DNA of 64,000 nt from Shewanella carassii (GCF_002777975.1 NZ_NGVS01000025.1:408-64407), one strand, 5' to 3'; positions 37,682 through 47,770 are shown, counted from the first letter of the stretch. Numbers and translations are program-made. The notes: generated by a model not told the origin, from the sequence alone.

Positions 37682-40600
37682 TCAATTGAGCAAACGCTTG
37701 ATACTGCGCCTGAGCGCCGGCAACTTCAGGGGCTTGTAAAGCAAGGGGAAACCGGCATCACTAACCTGCTCGCGAATGCTTTCGGCCTGATTGGCAGTAT
37801 TGATAATCACAGGTAATCCGGACAAACCCTGGGAGGCCAACAGCTCAACCCCGGTGAGACCGGCATCCAACTGATAATCGACTATCAAAAGTTGCGGTAA
37901 GGGCAAACGCGCTCGCAGTTCAGCCAACTGCTCGGCGCCGGTGGCCTTTTCTATCTCGCAGCCCCAACTGCCCATGACCTGTCCCAGGGCTTCGAGCACG
38001 GTTTGATCATTATCCACCAGCCAAACCCGCAACCCGGCAAAATCTGACTCACTCTCCAAAGTCTTGGGTTTGACCGCGGCCACAGCCCCCGGCAGCGACT
38101 TGCATTGCAGCAACAAGGTAAACTGAGTACCGGTTCCTACCTGGGAACCCAGTAGCAAGGGGATGTCCAACAGATCGCAGATACGCTTGGTAATCGCCAG
38201 CCCAAGCCCCAGCCCTTCGGCGTTACCGCGGCTGCCGAGCTGCTTGAACTCTTCAAATATGGTCAGTTGATCTTCCTTGGCGATGCCTATGCCCGTGTCT
38301 TCCACTATCAATGACAAGAGTCCGTTTTCAAGATAGGTCTTCAGCCGCACTTCGCCCTGCTCGGTATAACGAATGGCGTTGCTGAGCAGATTACGCAGCA
38401 CACGTTTGAGCAGCGCCTTGTCGGTATTGAGCAGCACTTCCTGACTCTCGAGATGAAAGCCAATACCTTTTTGCGCCGCAAGCGCCTGATACTCGTGCCT
38501 GAGGGGATCTATGATTTGCCGCAATGGAAATTCACTGACATTCACCTTGAAGGCTCCGGCGTTGAGCTTGGTCAGTTCCAGAATACTGCTGAGCAGCTCT
38601 TCGGCGCTGCCAAGGGAGCTGCGGATATTATCGGCCAGGGTTTCCAGCTCACTGCCCCTGGCTTTATCACTCATCAAGGAGCAGAACAGGCTGGCGGCAT
38701 TGAAGGGTTGCAACAGATCGTGACTGGCGGCGGCAAAAAAGCGGGTCTTGCTCTCGGTTGCCTGCTCGGCCACCCGTTTGGCATTGGACAGCTCGCGGTT
38801 GGCCTGGGTCAACGCCCGGGTGCGCTGGTTGACCTTTTCTTCCAGCGAGGCATTGACGTGTTCCAGCTGGCGCTGCTGGCTGACAAAATCGGTCACATCC
38901 GTATAGGTGGTCACAAAGCCGCCACCGGGTAAGGGGTTACCCTGCATCTCATACACCCGGCCATTGCTGTGGGTACGCTGATACTTATAGGCGCTGCCCT
39001 GACGCAGATAGTCGAGACGCTTGGCAATTTCCTGCTCAGGATCTTCGCCGCGAAACATGCCTCTGTGGGCGTTGAGGCGAATGATCTCTTCCACCGGTCG
39101 ACCTATATAGAGCGCCTCATCCGGGTAGAGAAACATATCCTTGTAGCCCTGATTCCAGGCCACCAGCCTCAGCTGGGAGTCCACCACACTGATCCCCTGT
39201 TGGATATTTTCTATGGTCGATTGCAGCAAGTCGCGATTAAAGCGCAGCACTTCGCGGGCCTCATCGACAAATTCGGCCACCTGCTCCAGCCCCTGATGTT
39301 TCTCATCTTTGGCGGCATCGATAATCAGCCTGGCCGAGGCGCCGCCGACCATGGCGGCGAGCTCTCTCTCGACCAACTGTTCGGTTCGCACCGGCGCATC
39401 CGCTTTCCAGTGATTGGGATCCAGCGGGAACTCGCTGGCAACCAACTGACTGGCCGAGTCGGCTTCGCCGAAGCGTTTCAGTAAGGCCGCCAGATCATGA
39501 AAACTCAAACTGGCCTTGGGCACACCTTCCCGTCTGTCATCCCGGCTGATAACAAACTTGCTGCTCTGCAGCCGCTCGGCGAGCCCCGCCGGGCGCAGCA
39601 CTGGCAGCAAGATATACACCAATAGATTGAGCCCAAGCGACAGCAGCATGGACTGGGTAATATCATCCAGCCCCAGCCCCAGTAGATCCCTTGGTGCCAA
39701 AGCCTGAACACCGAATGGGCCATTGTCGAGCCAGGGCTGGTAACCAACCGCGCCTATCACCAGATTCGGCAGCAGCAAGGTATAAAACCACACCAGCGAG
39801 CCTGAGGCGATCCCCAGTTGTGCCCCGAGGCAAGAGGCCTGACGCCACCATAAACCTATGATCAGCGCAGGTGCAAACTGCGCCACCAGGGAAAAAGACA
39901 TCAAGCCCACCATGGCCAGAGAGTTGGTATCGGCCAGTATTCTGTGGGTGAAGTAACTCAGCAGCAACAGCGCGAAGATCACCGCCCTTCTGGCCTGCAG
40001 CAAGGCGTTTTGGCTGAGGCCGCGACTGCCGGAGGCCAGTGATGAACGCCGCAGAATAAACTGATTGATAAAGTCGTTGGTGATCATGATTGACAGCACT
40101 ATCGCCGAGACAATCACCATGCTGGTAGCCGCCGAAAACCCGCCGAGAAACACCATCAGGGAAACGGCGTGATTCTCTACCGCCATCGGCAAGGCCAGTA
40201 CGAAGGAGTCCGGCGCCACCTGCTCCTTACCGAACCATAACAGGCCGGCTACCGCGATAGGCAAAATAAACAGATTGATAAGAATGAGATACAGCGGAAA
40301 CAGCCAGCGCGCCGTACTGAGATGGCCCTCACCGCCCGGTTCAATAAACTGCATATGAAACTGACGCGGCAAACAGAACATGGCCAACACCCCAAGCAGG
40401 GTATGGGTGGCATAGATGTAGCCGGAGTCGACCTCAAAGCTCAAGTGCCCTTCGGCCTTGGCGCTCTGAGCCTGTTGCCAGAGTGCCAGCGGGCTGTCGA
40501 ACAAACCGAAACAGACAAACAGCCCGACCGAGATAAAAGCAGCCAGCTTCACCAGCGATTCAAACGCCATACTGGCCACCAGCCCCGGGTTGTGCTCGCT

Positions 40601-41140
40601 GGGTCTTGGACGCCGGGCACCAAACAGTACGGCAAACAGCGCCAGCAGCAACATGATATAAAAGGTACTGTCTTGCCAGAATCCACCGGAGGAAACTTCT
40701 TCGCCCGTGAGCATGGCGATACTTTCCGAGGTGGCCGACAGCTGCAGCGAAATATAGGGCACTATGGCAATCACGGAAATAAAAGACACCAGCCCGGAGA
40801 GGCTGGAAGACTGGCCATAGCGGCTGGCGATAAAGTCGGCCAGGGATGTGAGTTTTTCATCGCGGCAGATTTGTGCCACCCGGCAGTAAAGCCGCCAGCC
40901 AAATAGAAACAGGATCAAGGTACCGGCATAGGTGGGCGCCAGCCACCAACCATGATTGGCGGCCTGGGCTGTGGTACCGAAAAAAGCCCAGGAGGTGCAG
41001 TAGACGCCGAGTGTCAGGCTATAAAACAGTGCCCGAAAGCGTTTGGGTTTATATTTATCCGCCCACCAGGCGATGATAAACAACAGCGCGAGATACAAGA
41101 GTGCCAGCAGGCTGACGGACCAAATAGAGAACATAGGCAA
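37682..41140 (-). CDS. hybrid histidine kinase with SLC5 (Na+/solute symporter) domain, CrbS-like
   Basis: 1152 residues. The first ~500 form a sodium/solute-symporter-type membrane domain (about 13 helices, 'YGQSSSLSGLVSFISVIAIVPY'). A linker and PAS domain ('GISVVDSQLRLVAWNQGY') follow, then a coiled coil and HisKA with the phospho-His in 'FFAAASHDLLQPFNAA'. HATPase has 'NLLSNAIRYT' and 'EDTGIGIAKED'. The C-terminal receiver has Asp in 'LLIVDYQLDAGLTG'. This is the architecture of CrbS/CbrA-type sensors, which link solute transport or binding to phosphorelay. 44 bp from the convergent LuxR regulator and next to the 3-hydroxybutyrate locus. Confidence 0.92.
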   Translation of the reverse strand: MPMFSIWSVSLLALLYLALLFIIAWWADKYKPKRFRALFYSLTLGVYCTSWAFFGTTAQAANHGWWLAPTYAGTLILFLFGWRLYCRVAQICRDEKLTSLADFIASRYGQSSSLSGLVSFISVIAIVPYISLQLSATSESIAMLTGEEVSSGGFWQDSTFYIMLLLALFAVLFGARRPRPSEHNPGLVASMAFESLVKLAAFISVGLFVCFGLFDSPLALWQQAQSAKAEGHLSFEVDSGYIYATHTLLGVLAMFCLPRQFHMQFIEPGGEGHLSTARWLFPLYLILINLFILPIAVAGLLWFGKEQVAPDSFVLALPMAVENHAVSLMVFLGGFSAATSMVIVSAIVLSIMITNDFINQFILRRSSLASGSRGLSQNALLQARRAVIFALLLLSYFTHRILADTNSLAMVGLMSFSLVAQFAPALIIGLWWRQASCLGAQLGIASGSLVWFYTLLLPNLVIGAVGYQPWLDNGPFGVQALAPRDLLGLGLDDITQSMLLSLGLNLLVYILLPVLRPAGLAERLQSSKFVISRDDRREGVPKASLSFHDLAALLKRFGEADSASQLVASEFPLDPNHWKADAPVRTEQLVERELAAMVGGASARLIIDAAKDEKHQGLEQVAEFVDEAREVLRFNRDLLQSTIENIQQGISVVDSQLRLVAWNQGYKDMFLYPDEALYIGRPVEEIIRLNAHRGMFRGEDPEQEIAKRLDYLRQGSAYKYQRTHSNGRVYEMQGNPLPGGGFVTTYTDVTDFVSQQRQLEHVNASLEEKVNQRTRALTQANRELSNAKRVAEQATESKTRFFAAASHDLLQPFNAASLFCSLMSDKARGSELETLADNIRSSLGSAEELLSSILELTKLNAGAFKVNVSEFPLRQIIDPLRHEYQALAAQKGIGFHLESQEVLLNTDKALLKRVLRNLLSNAIRYTEQGEVRLKTYLENGLLSLIVEDTGIGIAKEDQLTIFEEFKQLGSRGNAEGLGLGLAITKRICDLLDIPLLLGSQVGTGTQFTLLLQCKSLPGAVAAVKPKTLESESDFAGLRVWLVDNDQTVLEALGQVMGSWGCEIEKATGAEQLAELRARLPLPQLLIVDYQLDAGLTGVELLASQGLSGLPVIINTANQAESIREQVSDAGFPLLYKPLKLPALRRSIKRLLN

Positions 41141-41363
41141 AGGTTTTTATTTTCAGCTTAACCAGTTCTGCTGCAAAAAGCAGCGCTAACTTTAGTCTTA
41201 TTCAAACTTAGGGAAGTCTGACTTCGACAGGCCCCGGCATGCCTTCAGTCAGATGCCTTGAACACCAATTGCTGTGCAAGCCACGCCCTACAAAAGAGAA
41301 GGCCACGAGGACTTATTCGCACCTCCCTAACAAAAGGCACGGGCATAGGTGAGCGCAATCCGT

Positions 41364-41369
41364 TATAAT
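41364..41369 (+). promoter_or_regulatory. probable -10 element of cvfB
   Basis: Perfect TATAAT 41 bp before the cvfB ATG. The -35 region 17 bp upstream (GGGCAT) is poor, so the promoter may depend on an activator or the match may be fortuitous. Confidence 0.45.
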
Positions 41370-41409
41370 CCGCCGCAGCTGAAACAAAGTTAATCAGGTT
41401 CAAAAACAG

Positions 41410-42243
41410 ATGGCAGAAATAGGTCAAAGTTGCACCCTGGAAGTGGTCAAACAGGTTGATTTCGGGGTTTACCTCAACGCTCATGAGTTGGGACAGGTGT
41501 TATTACCCAATAAAGTGGTGCCCAAGGGTTGTCAGGTGGGCGACAAGTTGGAGGTGTTCCTCTATCTGGACTCCAACGACCTGCCCATCGCAACCACTAA
41601 AAAGCCCCTGGCTCAGGTGGGTGAGTTTGCTTATCTCAAGGTAGTTTCCATAGGTCGGGTCGGTGCCTTCCTCGATTGGGGACTGGAAAAAGATCTGCTG
41701 CTGCCCTTCGGTGAGCAGCACAAGCAGGCCGAAGAAGGCCGCAGTTACCTGGTCTATGTTCACCGTAACCGCGCCGACGAGCGGATTGTCGCTTCGTCCA
41801 AAATCGATAAGTTTGTCGATAAGAGCCCGGCTTGGTACAAGAATGGTCAACAGGTTGACCTTATCATCGCAGGTACCACAGATCTCGGCTATAAGGCGAT
41901 AGTCAACAACAAGCATTGGGGCGTCATCTATCAAAATGAGGTGTTCCGTAAGCTGAAGTTTGGCCAAAAGCTCAAGGGTTATATCAAGCAGGTGCGTCAC
42001 GACAACAAACTGGATCTGACCCTGCAAAAGGCCGACCGTCAGGAGTTGGATCAGCAATCACAGCGGATCATGAAGAAGCTGGCTCAGGCCGGCGGTTTCC
42101 TGCCCTACAGCGACAAGACCTCGCCCGAAGTGATCTACGCCGAACTTGGCATGAGCAAGAAGGCCTTCAAAAAAGCCATCGGCGGCCTGTTCAAGGCCGG
42201 AAAACTGCGCATCGAAGATAATGGTATCCACGCCAGTAATTGA
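41410..42243 (+). CDS. CvfB-family S1 RNA-binding protein
   Basis: 277 residues. Repeated S1-like OB modules ('GQSCTLEVVKQVDFGVYLNA', 'AYLKVVSIGRVGAFLDWG', 'GQKLKGYIKQVRHDNKLDLTL') precede a C-terminal winged helix ('DKTSPEVIYAELGMSKKAFKKAIGGLFKAGKLRIEDNGI'), the known CvfB/YitL layout. RNA binding is expected; cellular role in this group is not established. Stands alone. Confidence 0.9.
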   Translation: MAEIGQSCTLEVVKQVDFGVYLNAHELGQVLLPNKVVPKGCQVGDKLEVFLYLDSNDLPIATTKKPLAQVGEFAYLKVVSIGRVGAFLDWGLEKDLLLPFGEQHKQAEEGRSYLVYVHRNRADERIVASSKIDKFVDKSPAWYKNGQQVDLIIAGTTDLGYKAIVNNKHWGVIYQNEVFRKLKFGQKLKGYIKQVRHDNKLDLTLQKADRQELDQQSQRIMKKLAQAGGFLPYSDKTSPEVIYAELGMSKKAFKKAIGGLFKAGKLRIEDNGIHASN

Positions 42244-42410
42244 ACAAAGAACTGGCAAAGAATTGAGCAAAAATAACGCGCCTGCCCTATTCAGGACAGG
42301 CGCAGCCGAGGAAAACCGCGACATCGGCTCAAGGCTCTGATATAACTCAAAAACACTGAGTAAAATGTCGGTCAGTTGGCCGACATCTGCCTTGAATGGA
42401 ACTGTCAATT

Positions 42411-43127
42411 ATGTTGCAACTCAATGCCATCGAAGCCAGAGTGATTGGCTGCCTGCTGGAAAAAGAAGTCACCACTCCGGATCTCTATCCCCTGTCTCTC
42501 AATTCACTGACCCAAGCCTGCAATCAAAAGACCAGCCGCGATCCCGTGATGGAACTGAGCGAGTCTGAAGTGCAGCAAGCCTTGGACAGCCTGAGTAAAA
42601 AACGTCTACTGAGTGAGCAGTCCGGCTTTGGCAGCCGGGTCATTAAATACCGCCACAGATTCTGCAACACAGAATTTGGCGAGCTGCAGTTTTCTCCCGC
42701 AGAGCTGGCAATTGTGTGTTTGTTGCTGCTGCGCGGCGCCCAAACCGCAGGTGAACTCAGAAGCCGGGCTCAGCGGCTGTTTGAATTTGACGGCCTGCCA
42801 CAAGTGGAGCAAACCCTGCTGGCGTTGAAAGACAAAGGCTTTATCCGCCAACTGCCCAGGGAGCCCGGAAAACGTGAGATACGCTTTGCCGAGAACTTCA
42901 CTGAGAATGATGGTGTATCTGAAGGTTACGGCGGCGCAGATACCACTCAGATTGCCAATCAAGCTACAGCTCACCATGAAGGTGAACGCGAAAGAGAGTG
43001 CGAAAGTGAGCCTGAAACGGCGAGCCAGAGCCGGATAGCTTTGCTTGAGCAAGAGCTGGCGACAATGAAGCAAGAGCTGGCTTTACTAAAACAGGAATTG
43101 GCCGAGCTCAAGGCGCAACTGGCATAA
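42411..43127 (+). CDS. yceH: YceH family (DUF480) winged-helix protein
   Basis: 238 residues from ATG 42411 (GGAA upstream; an in-frame ATG at 42396 lacks a site). Two winged-helix units: '[30 protein letters not shown]' and '[28 protein letters not shown]'. The C-terminal 60 residues are Glu-rich and end in a heptad coiled coil ('[20 protein letters not shown]'), making it longer than most YceH proteins. Function unknown; DNA binding is plausible from fold only. Confidence 0.88.
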   Translation: MLQLNAIEARVIGCLLEKEVTTPDLYPLSLNSLTQACNQKTSRDPVMELSESEVQQALDSLSKKRLLSEQSGFGSRVIKYRHRFCNTEFGELQFSPAELAIVCLLLLRGAQTAGELRSRAQRLFEFDGLPQVEQTLLALKDKGFIRQLPREPGKREIRFAENFTENDGVSEGYGGADTTQIANQATAHHEGERERECESEPETASQSRIALLEQELATMKQELALLKQELAELKAQLA

Positions 43128-43277
43128 TTGACCGTAAAAACGACAGCTACGGCTTGAAATAGCGGCCAGGCGTTGGCCTGCCTGGCCTCATGGTGTTAGG
43201 CTGACGTCTTATCGGCAACCCAGTGCTTGCTCCGGTCGCTGCAAGGACTCCATATTGGGAGCAAAACAAGGAACCAC

Positions 43278-44120
43278 ATGACAACTGCAACTCACAGCAC
43301 TCATCCCGGGGGGCTGAAAAACGCCCTGCAACTCGCGGGATTTGAACTCTATAAACTCATTTTCCACCGCCGTGGCACCCTGGCGATGATAGCTTTCGCC
43401 CTGGTGTGGTTGCTGATCCTCGCCTATCCGGTCCGAGGTGCCGCCAGCTTTCTGTTGAACCCGGACTTCAAGCATTTTGTTACCGGCGCCTTCGGTGAAG
43501 GCACTCTAGATCAACTGTTTGCCTGGCCGGTTGCCGAGCAAGCCGTCTATTGGGTCATCAGTCTCTACCTGTTCCCCATGTTCAGCATTCTTATCTGCGG
43601 CGATCAGTTCGCCTCGGACAAAAACCGCGGCACACTGCGCTTTATCTGCCTGCGTTCGGGCCGCGATGCCCTCTTCTTCGGCCGCTTCCTCGGCATGATG
43701 TTGATCCAATTGCTGTTGGTTGCCATCACAGTCATAGCAACCGTATTTTTGGCCATGAGCCGAGATATGGCGTTGGTGCTACCCGCGCTGACTTCCGGCT
43801 TGATGATGACACTCAATCTGGTATTGATCCTGCTGCCCTACACAGCCCTGATGGCGCTGTTCTCACTCTGGGCCAGCTCGGCCAGACTGGCCAGCGTATT
43901 TGCGGTGCTTTTCTTTGCCGCCATGATGATAGTAATGGCAACTATTAACGCTCAGCTGCCCATGCTCTCTTTCATCGGTTATCTGGTGCCCGGCGCACAG
44001 ATAGATGCCATGCTCAATGCCCAGCCGCTAACGGCACTGTCAAGTGCCTGGTTGCCACTGCTGCAAACCATTGGATTATTAGCGATAGGCCGCACCATGA
44101 TGCAGCGAGGTGATCTATGA
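43278..44120 (+). CDS. ABC-2 type transporter permease
   Basis: 280 residues from ATG 43278, which follows AAGGA (the frame is open from 43227). Six hydrophobic segments typical of ABC-2 permeases, with the conserved early 'DKNRGTLRFICLRSGRDALFFGRFLG' segment resembling NosY/YhaP-type subunits. It overlaps the ATPase gene by 4 bp (ATGA), so the two form an exporter. Substrate unknown. Confidence 0.85.
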   Translation: MTTATHSTHPGGLKNALQLAGFELYKLIFHRRGTLAMIAFALVWLLILAYPVRGAASFLLNPDFKHFVTGAFGEGTLDQLFAWPVAEQAVYWVISLYLFPMFSILICGDQFASDKNRGTLRFICLRSGRDALFFGRFLGMMLIQLLLVAITVIATVFLAMSRDMALVLPALTSGLMMTLNLVLILLPYTALMALFSLWASSARLASVFAVLFFAAMMIVMATINAQLPMLSFIGYLVPGAQIDAMLNAQPLTALSSAWLPLLQTIGLLAIGRTMMQRGDL

Positions 44121-45022
44121 GTCTGATTAACTGTAAAGGCCTGAGCAAACTCTACGGCAGCAAGCGTGCATTGGATAGCGTCGACTTGCAACTGGAGCCC
44201 GGTAGTCCCATCGCCCTGGTCGGCCCAAACGGTGCCGGCAAGACCACATTGATGAGCCTGCTGCTGGGTTATATACGTCCAAGTAGTGGTGAAATCACTG
44301 TGATGGGACAGCGCCCCGGCAGCACCGGACTTTTGGGACAGATCTCGGCCCTGCCCCAGGACGCCGCCCTGGATCCCGGCTTCAGTCTGCTGACTCAATT
44401 CAGCCTGTTTGCCCGCATGCAGGGTATGGGCGCCGACGCTGCCAAGGCTGAATCCATGCGGGTGCTGGCGCTGGTAGGCCTTGATGAGGTCGCCAATCAA
44501 AAACCCAACTCTCTGAGTCATGGTATGGGAAAACGCGCCGCGATTGCTCAGGCGCTGATAGGCAACCCCAAGCTGGTGCTGCTGGATGAACCCACAGCCG
44601 GACTGGATCCCGCTAACGCCCGCAAAATTCGTGAGTTGGTAGAATCCCTGAGCACAGATACCACCTTTATTATCAGCTCCCACAATCTGGATGAACTGGA
44701 AAAACTCTGTGACAAAGTGCTGTATCTGGACAAAGGTAAACTGGGCCAGTCGGTCACCATGCAGCAAAGCAGCGCCGAAGCCTATCTGACGCTGCAGATG
44801 CAACACTGTGATCAGGAAAAACTGCTGGAAGCACTCTACGCCCTCGAAGGCGTTTACGAGATCTCGGCCAAGGGCAAACAAAACTACCTTATCCGTTACC
44901 AACCGGAGAAGGACACCTTGGATATCGAACTGCTGCAGCTACTCAAGCAAAATGGCTGGCAATATCGCAGCCTGATGCGAGGCCGCACACTGGAAGATAC
45001 CCTGTTCGACGGCGCAGCCTAA
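44117..45022 (+). CDS. ABC transporter ATP-binding protein
   Basis: 301 residues: Walker A 'GPNGAGKTT' near 37-45, signature 'LSHGMGKR', Walker B 'LVLLDEPTAGLDP' and H-loop 'IISSHNLDELE'. The signature differs from the usual LSGGQ (Gly to His), a common variant in this exporter group. C-terminal 80 residues form an accessory domain. Translationally coupled to the permease gene. Confidence 0.9.
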   Translation: MSLINCKGLSKLYGSKRALDSVDLQLEPGSPIALVGPNGAGKTTLMSLLLGYIRPSSGEITVMGQRPGSTGLLGQISALPQDAALDPGFSLLTQFSLFARMQGMGADAAKAESMRVLALVGLDEVANQKPNSLSHGMGKRAAIAQALIGNPKLVLLDEPTAGLDPANARKIRELVESLSTDTTFIISSHNLDELEKLCDKVLYLDKGKLGQSVTMQQSSAEAYLTLQMQHCDQEKLLEALYALEGVYEISAKGKQNYLIRYQPEKDTLDIELLQLLKQNGWQYRSLMRGRTLEDTLFDGAA

Positions 45023-45067
45023 ATCTGAATCTCAGCCACTCGTCCATACCAGTCGAGCCCTGACACG

Positions 45068-45100
45068 AAAAAACCTATGTCTTGGCATAGGTTTTTTCTT
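45068..45100 (+). terminator. terminator of the ABC operon
   Basis: 12-bp stem AAAAAACCTATG/CATAGGTTTTTT (45068-45079, 45086-45097), loop TCTTGG, followed by CTTTC. Confidence 0.92.
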
Positions 45101-45577
45101 TCGTCTACAGCAGGTTAATGTCACGCTTTTATTTGTTCTATCGAGCCACTCAGGGTATTTACACCTAACCTTGTCATTTACACTTGTATCAGTACGTATC
45201 AAAATCAACTTACAGCAACTTAATCACATACCTTTCTACATTACGCCTGCCATTTTCACCAACAAAGTCTTGGGAAAGACGCAAGTGCGTTCTTTTTCCT
45301 AGAGAGAGGCTTGGGCCTGACAGAAGTCATCCCAGGAAGCCTGTCAAAATCAGATAAATCAGAGACTCGATTGCTGTTATCTGGGTAATAAAGATATATT
45401 TTTTAAAACAGAGTAATCGCCTGAAATAAATTAATCTTAATTTGAGAGAACAACATGAATTAGAATAAAAGCTCTAGACCGAGACCACTTATTGAAGCGA
45501 TAAAAGATTGAAGAGATAGAAATTGGGCTGGCTTAGCCATGAAGACATGAACAACCAATACATAAAAATCAAGGCAT
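45101..45577. other. AT-rich intergenic region, no gene seen
   Basis: About 480 bp between two terminators. Short frames only, no ribosome-binding sites of note, no repeats or tRNA. Either an unrecognised small RNA or simply spacer; I see nothing that decides. Confidence 0.5.
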
Positions 45578-45624
45578 AAAAAAACCGCGCTTCCTTACAC
45601 CAAGAAGTGTAGGCTCGCGCGGTT
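45578..45624 (-). terminator. terminator of the cspA-like gene
   Basis: Minus-strand outer stem AACCGCGC/GCGCGGTT with an inner CTACACTT/TGTAAGG stem, followed by seven T (45578-45584 as A on the plus strand). Confidence 0.88.
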
Positions 45625-45659
45625 TATTACGATATCGCTCGGGTTACCCCGAAAAGCGA

Positions 45660-45869
45660 TTAGCCGATAACAGAAACGTTTTCAGCTTGAGGACCTTTTT
45701 GGCCCTGAGTAACAGTGAAGGATACTTTCTGACCTTCGTCCAGAGTCTTGAAGCCGTCAGAGTTGATGGCGCGGAAGTGTACAAACACGTCTGGACCAGA
45801 CTCTTGCTCGATGAAACCGAAACCTTTGTCAGAGTTGAACCACTTAACTACACCAGTTACTTGTGACAT
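45660..45869 (-). CDS. cspA: major cold-shock protein (CspA-like)
   Basis: 69-residue cold-shock domain protein: RNP1 'KGFGFI', RNP2 'DVFVHF', typical '[24 protein letters not shown]'. A strong promoter 130-165 bp upstream implies a long leader, the usual setting for cold-induced translation. RNA chaperone acting on mRNA at low temperature. Confidence 0.95.
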   Translation of the reverse strand: MSQVTGVVKWFNSDKGFGFIEQESGPDVFVHFRAINSDGFKTLDEGQKVSFTVTQGQKGPQAENVSVIG

Positions 45870-46006
45870 GATATAAATCCTGTAAATAAAACTATCTTTT
45901 AAGCCTTAACGGCGGTGGAGCTGAAAATGCCGGTATTACTTATGTTTACAGGACGAACTGGTCGTATTGAAGACATAAAAATAAGCCCAACTTTCAAGCT
46001 AAGAAG

Positions 46007-46034
46007 ACTATAAATCATTCTGGAGATAAGTCAA
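46007..46034 (-). promoter_or_regulatory. cspA promoter
   Basis: Minus strand TTGACT (46029-46034) and TATAGT (46007-46012) with a 16-bp spacer. Start near 46000, so the leader is about 130 nt, close to the 159 nt of E. coli cspA. Confidence 0.75.
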
Positions 46035-46122
46035 CAAACTTAATTGACCCTTCTTAGTTTTTTTTACTTAAATTTCGAGTATTTGCCGTAACAAGTTGAA
46101 ACCTATCTTATAGTTCTAGCTC

Positions 46123-46926
46123 TTATGTATTACGTTGGTAAATTTGAATGTGGAAATCCAGTTCACAACGCAATCCCTCAGCCTGCAGCTGCTGTTTCTG
46201 TTCGGCGCTGAGCTTCCAGGCATAGGGAGTCATCTCCAGAAAGTCATTGCAAACCGGTCCGGCCGGCAGAACCAGCGGCCACTGCAGTCTCTCATCATGC
46301 AGCAGGTTAAAACCCGGTAGCTCTGCCTTGGTCAGCTCATGCTCTCTTGGCTCACTATAGATGATCTCTTTTAACTGAAAGTGATGTCTTGGGCCTGGGG
46401 ATACACAGATGAAAACGCCGCCGGGCTTACACACCCGTGCCAACTCCTGAACTTTTGATGGTGCGTAGATACGCAACATGAGATCAAAGGCTGCATCGGC
46501 AAAAGGCATGTCGTAGGCGCTGGCTACACAAAAGCGCATCTGTGGATGTGCCTTGGCGGCGTAACGAATCGCCGTTCTGGAAATATCCAAACCATAGAGT
46601 TTGCCACCAACGGCTTGTTGCAAACGCTCGCTGTAGTAGCCTTCACCACAGCCCAAGTCCAAAATCTCGGGTTGTGTCTTACAATATTCCAACGCCAATT
46701 CGTTGACCCTGCTGCTGAGAGCTTGATAATAGCCGGCATTCAAAAAAGCGCGCCTGGCCTGCATCATCTGCTTGTTGTCACCGGGATCGCGAGAATTTTT
46801 CTTCTGCACCGGCAACAGGTTGACATAGCCTTCCTTTGCCTTGTCAAAGCTGTGGTTTTGGCTACAACACCATTGTTTTCCATCCTGCACCAACTCGCTG
46901 CGGCACAGGGGACAAATATAAGTCAT
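46123..46926 (-). CDS. rlmA: 23S rRNA (guanine-N1)-methyltransferase RlmA
   Basis: 267 residues with an N-terminal zinc-binding 'CPLC...CCSQNH' motif and the class I methyltransferase core ('ILDLGCGEGYYSERL', 'YGLDISRTAIRYAAK'). The wording 'GYVNLLPVQKKNSRDPGDNKQMMQARRAFLNAGYYQ' is characteristic of RlmA (m1G745). Single gene. Modifies helix 35 of 23S rRNA. Confidence 0.94.
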   Translation of the reverse strand: MTYICPLCRSELVQDGKQWCCSQNHSFDKAKEGYVNLLPVQKKNSRDPGDNKQMMQARRAFLNAGYYQALSSRVNELALEYCKTQPEILDLGCGEGYYSERLQQAVGGKLYGLDISRTAIRYAAKAHPQMRFCVASAYDMPFADAAFDLMLRIYAPSKVQELARVCKPGGVFICVSPGPRHHFQLKEIIYSEPREHELTKAELPGFNLLHDERLQWPLVLPAGPVCNDFLEMTPYAWKLSAEQKQQLQAEGLRCELDFHIQIYQRNT

Positions 46927-46969
46927 GCATTACTTCCATCAGAATTGGGCTTTGCAGCCCAAGGTGGTC

Positions 46970-47770
46970 TTACTCTTCGTCGGTCAACTGCCTGACCATG
47001 GCATTGAGCTCCGGCGAAGACAAGAGTTCATAGCACTCAAGCGCGCGCCTGAGCTTTTCTTCGGTGCCATCATGGTTGGCACTCTGGCGGTAATTGGGAC
47101 GTTCAAGCGACTGATTATAACATCGCAGCAGCCATTGACGTTTCTGGGATAGACCCGTGAGCAGATGCCAAACTTCGTTGAGCAGGCCTTCGGGCAACTT
47201 AGCCCCATGCGCCAGCTGGTATCGCTCCAACCTGATTCGAGCCTGAGTCACTTCACTGAGTTGCACCGCCAACTTTTCACTGCTGGCTTGATAATCCTGA
47301 GCTTCGGCCAACGCTGTCTTGGCGAGAATGATCTCTCTTGGCTCCTGGGACAAACGCAAATCCTGCTCCAGAGGCAGCAGCTCGAATCTACCGGTTTGTA
47401 ACGAGCAGAAAAATGTCTGCCCTGGCCAAAAATCGATACTCACGCCTTGCCTCAGGGCTGCGATGCAACTTGAAGTACTGGTTCCAATCTCAGAATAAAG
47501 CCTTAGACCCTGTCCGGCTGTTCGCGACACTCCATCCTTCCTGACGGATTCAAAAGGCAGCAACTGCTGAGTCAGAAAAGGTTGCAGCCTCAAAATAAAC
47601 TGTCCCTGCGAAACCTTGTCTTCTCCTTCAAGCATTACCCACTCAAGCAGCGGCGAGCGCAGCGCTTCCGACAACACAAAATCACTGACACTGTCCGGCA
47701 GGCTGAGGCACAACCTGGTCGGCATTGAAAGATTGACTATGGTGGGTGAACTGAAAAACTGACTGTACAT
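46970..47770 (-). CDS. hypothetical protein
   Basis: 266 residues from ATG 47770, chosen because AAGGG lies 6 bp upstream; the frame is open from 47851. I do not recognise the family. No signal peptide or membrane helix; the C-terminal half is helical and charged ('EKLAVQLSEVTQARIRLERYQLAHG'), ending 'ELNAMVRQLTDEE'. Divergent from sbcB and 43 bp upstream of rlmA on the same strand, so possibly co-transcribed with it. Confidence 0.6.
   Translation of the reverse strand: MYSQFFSSPTIVNLSMPTRLCLSLPDSVSDFVLSEALRSPLLEWVMLEGEDKVSQGQFILRLQPFLTQQLLPFESVRKDGVSRTAGQGLRLYSEIGTSTSSCIAALRQGVSIDFWPGQTFFCSLQTGRFELLPLEQDLRLSQEPREIILAKTALAEAQDYQASSEKLAVQLSEVTQARIRLERYQLAHGAKLPEGLLNEVWHLLTGLSQKRQWLLRCYNQSLERPNYRQSANHDGTEEKLRRALECYELLSSPELNAMVRQLTDEE

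Noticed and set aside
45101..45577. Possible small RNA gene between the ABC operon and cspA
   Set aside because: AT-rich sequence with no promoter/terminator pair of its own; the hairpins at both ends belong to the flanking genes.
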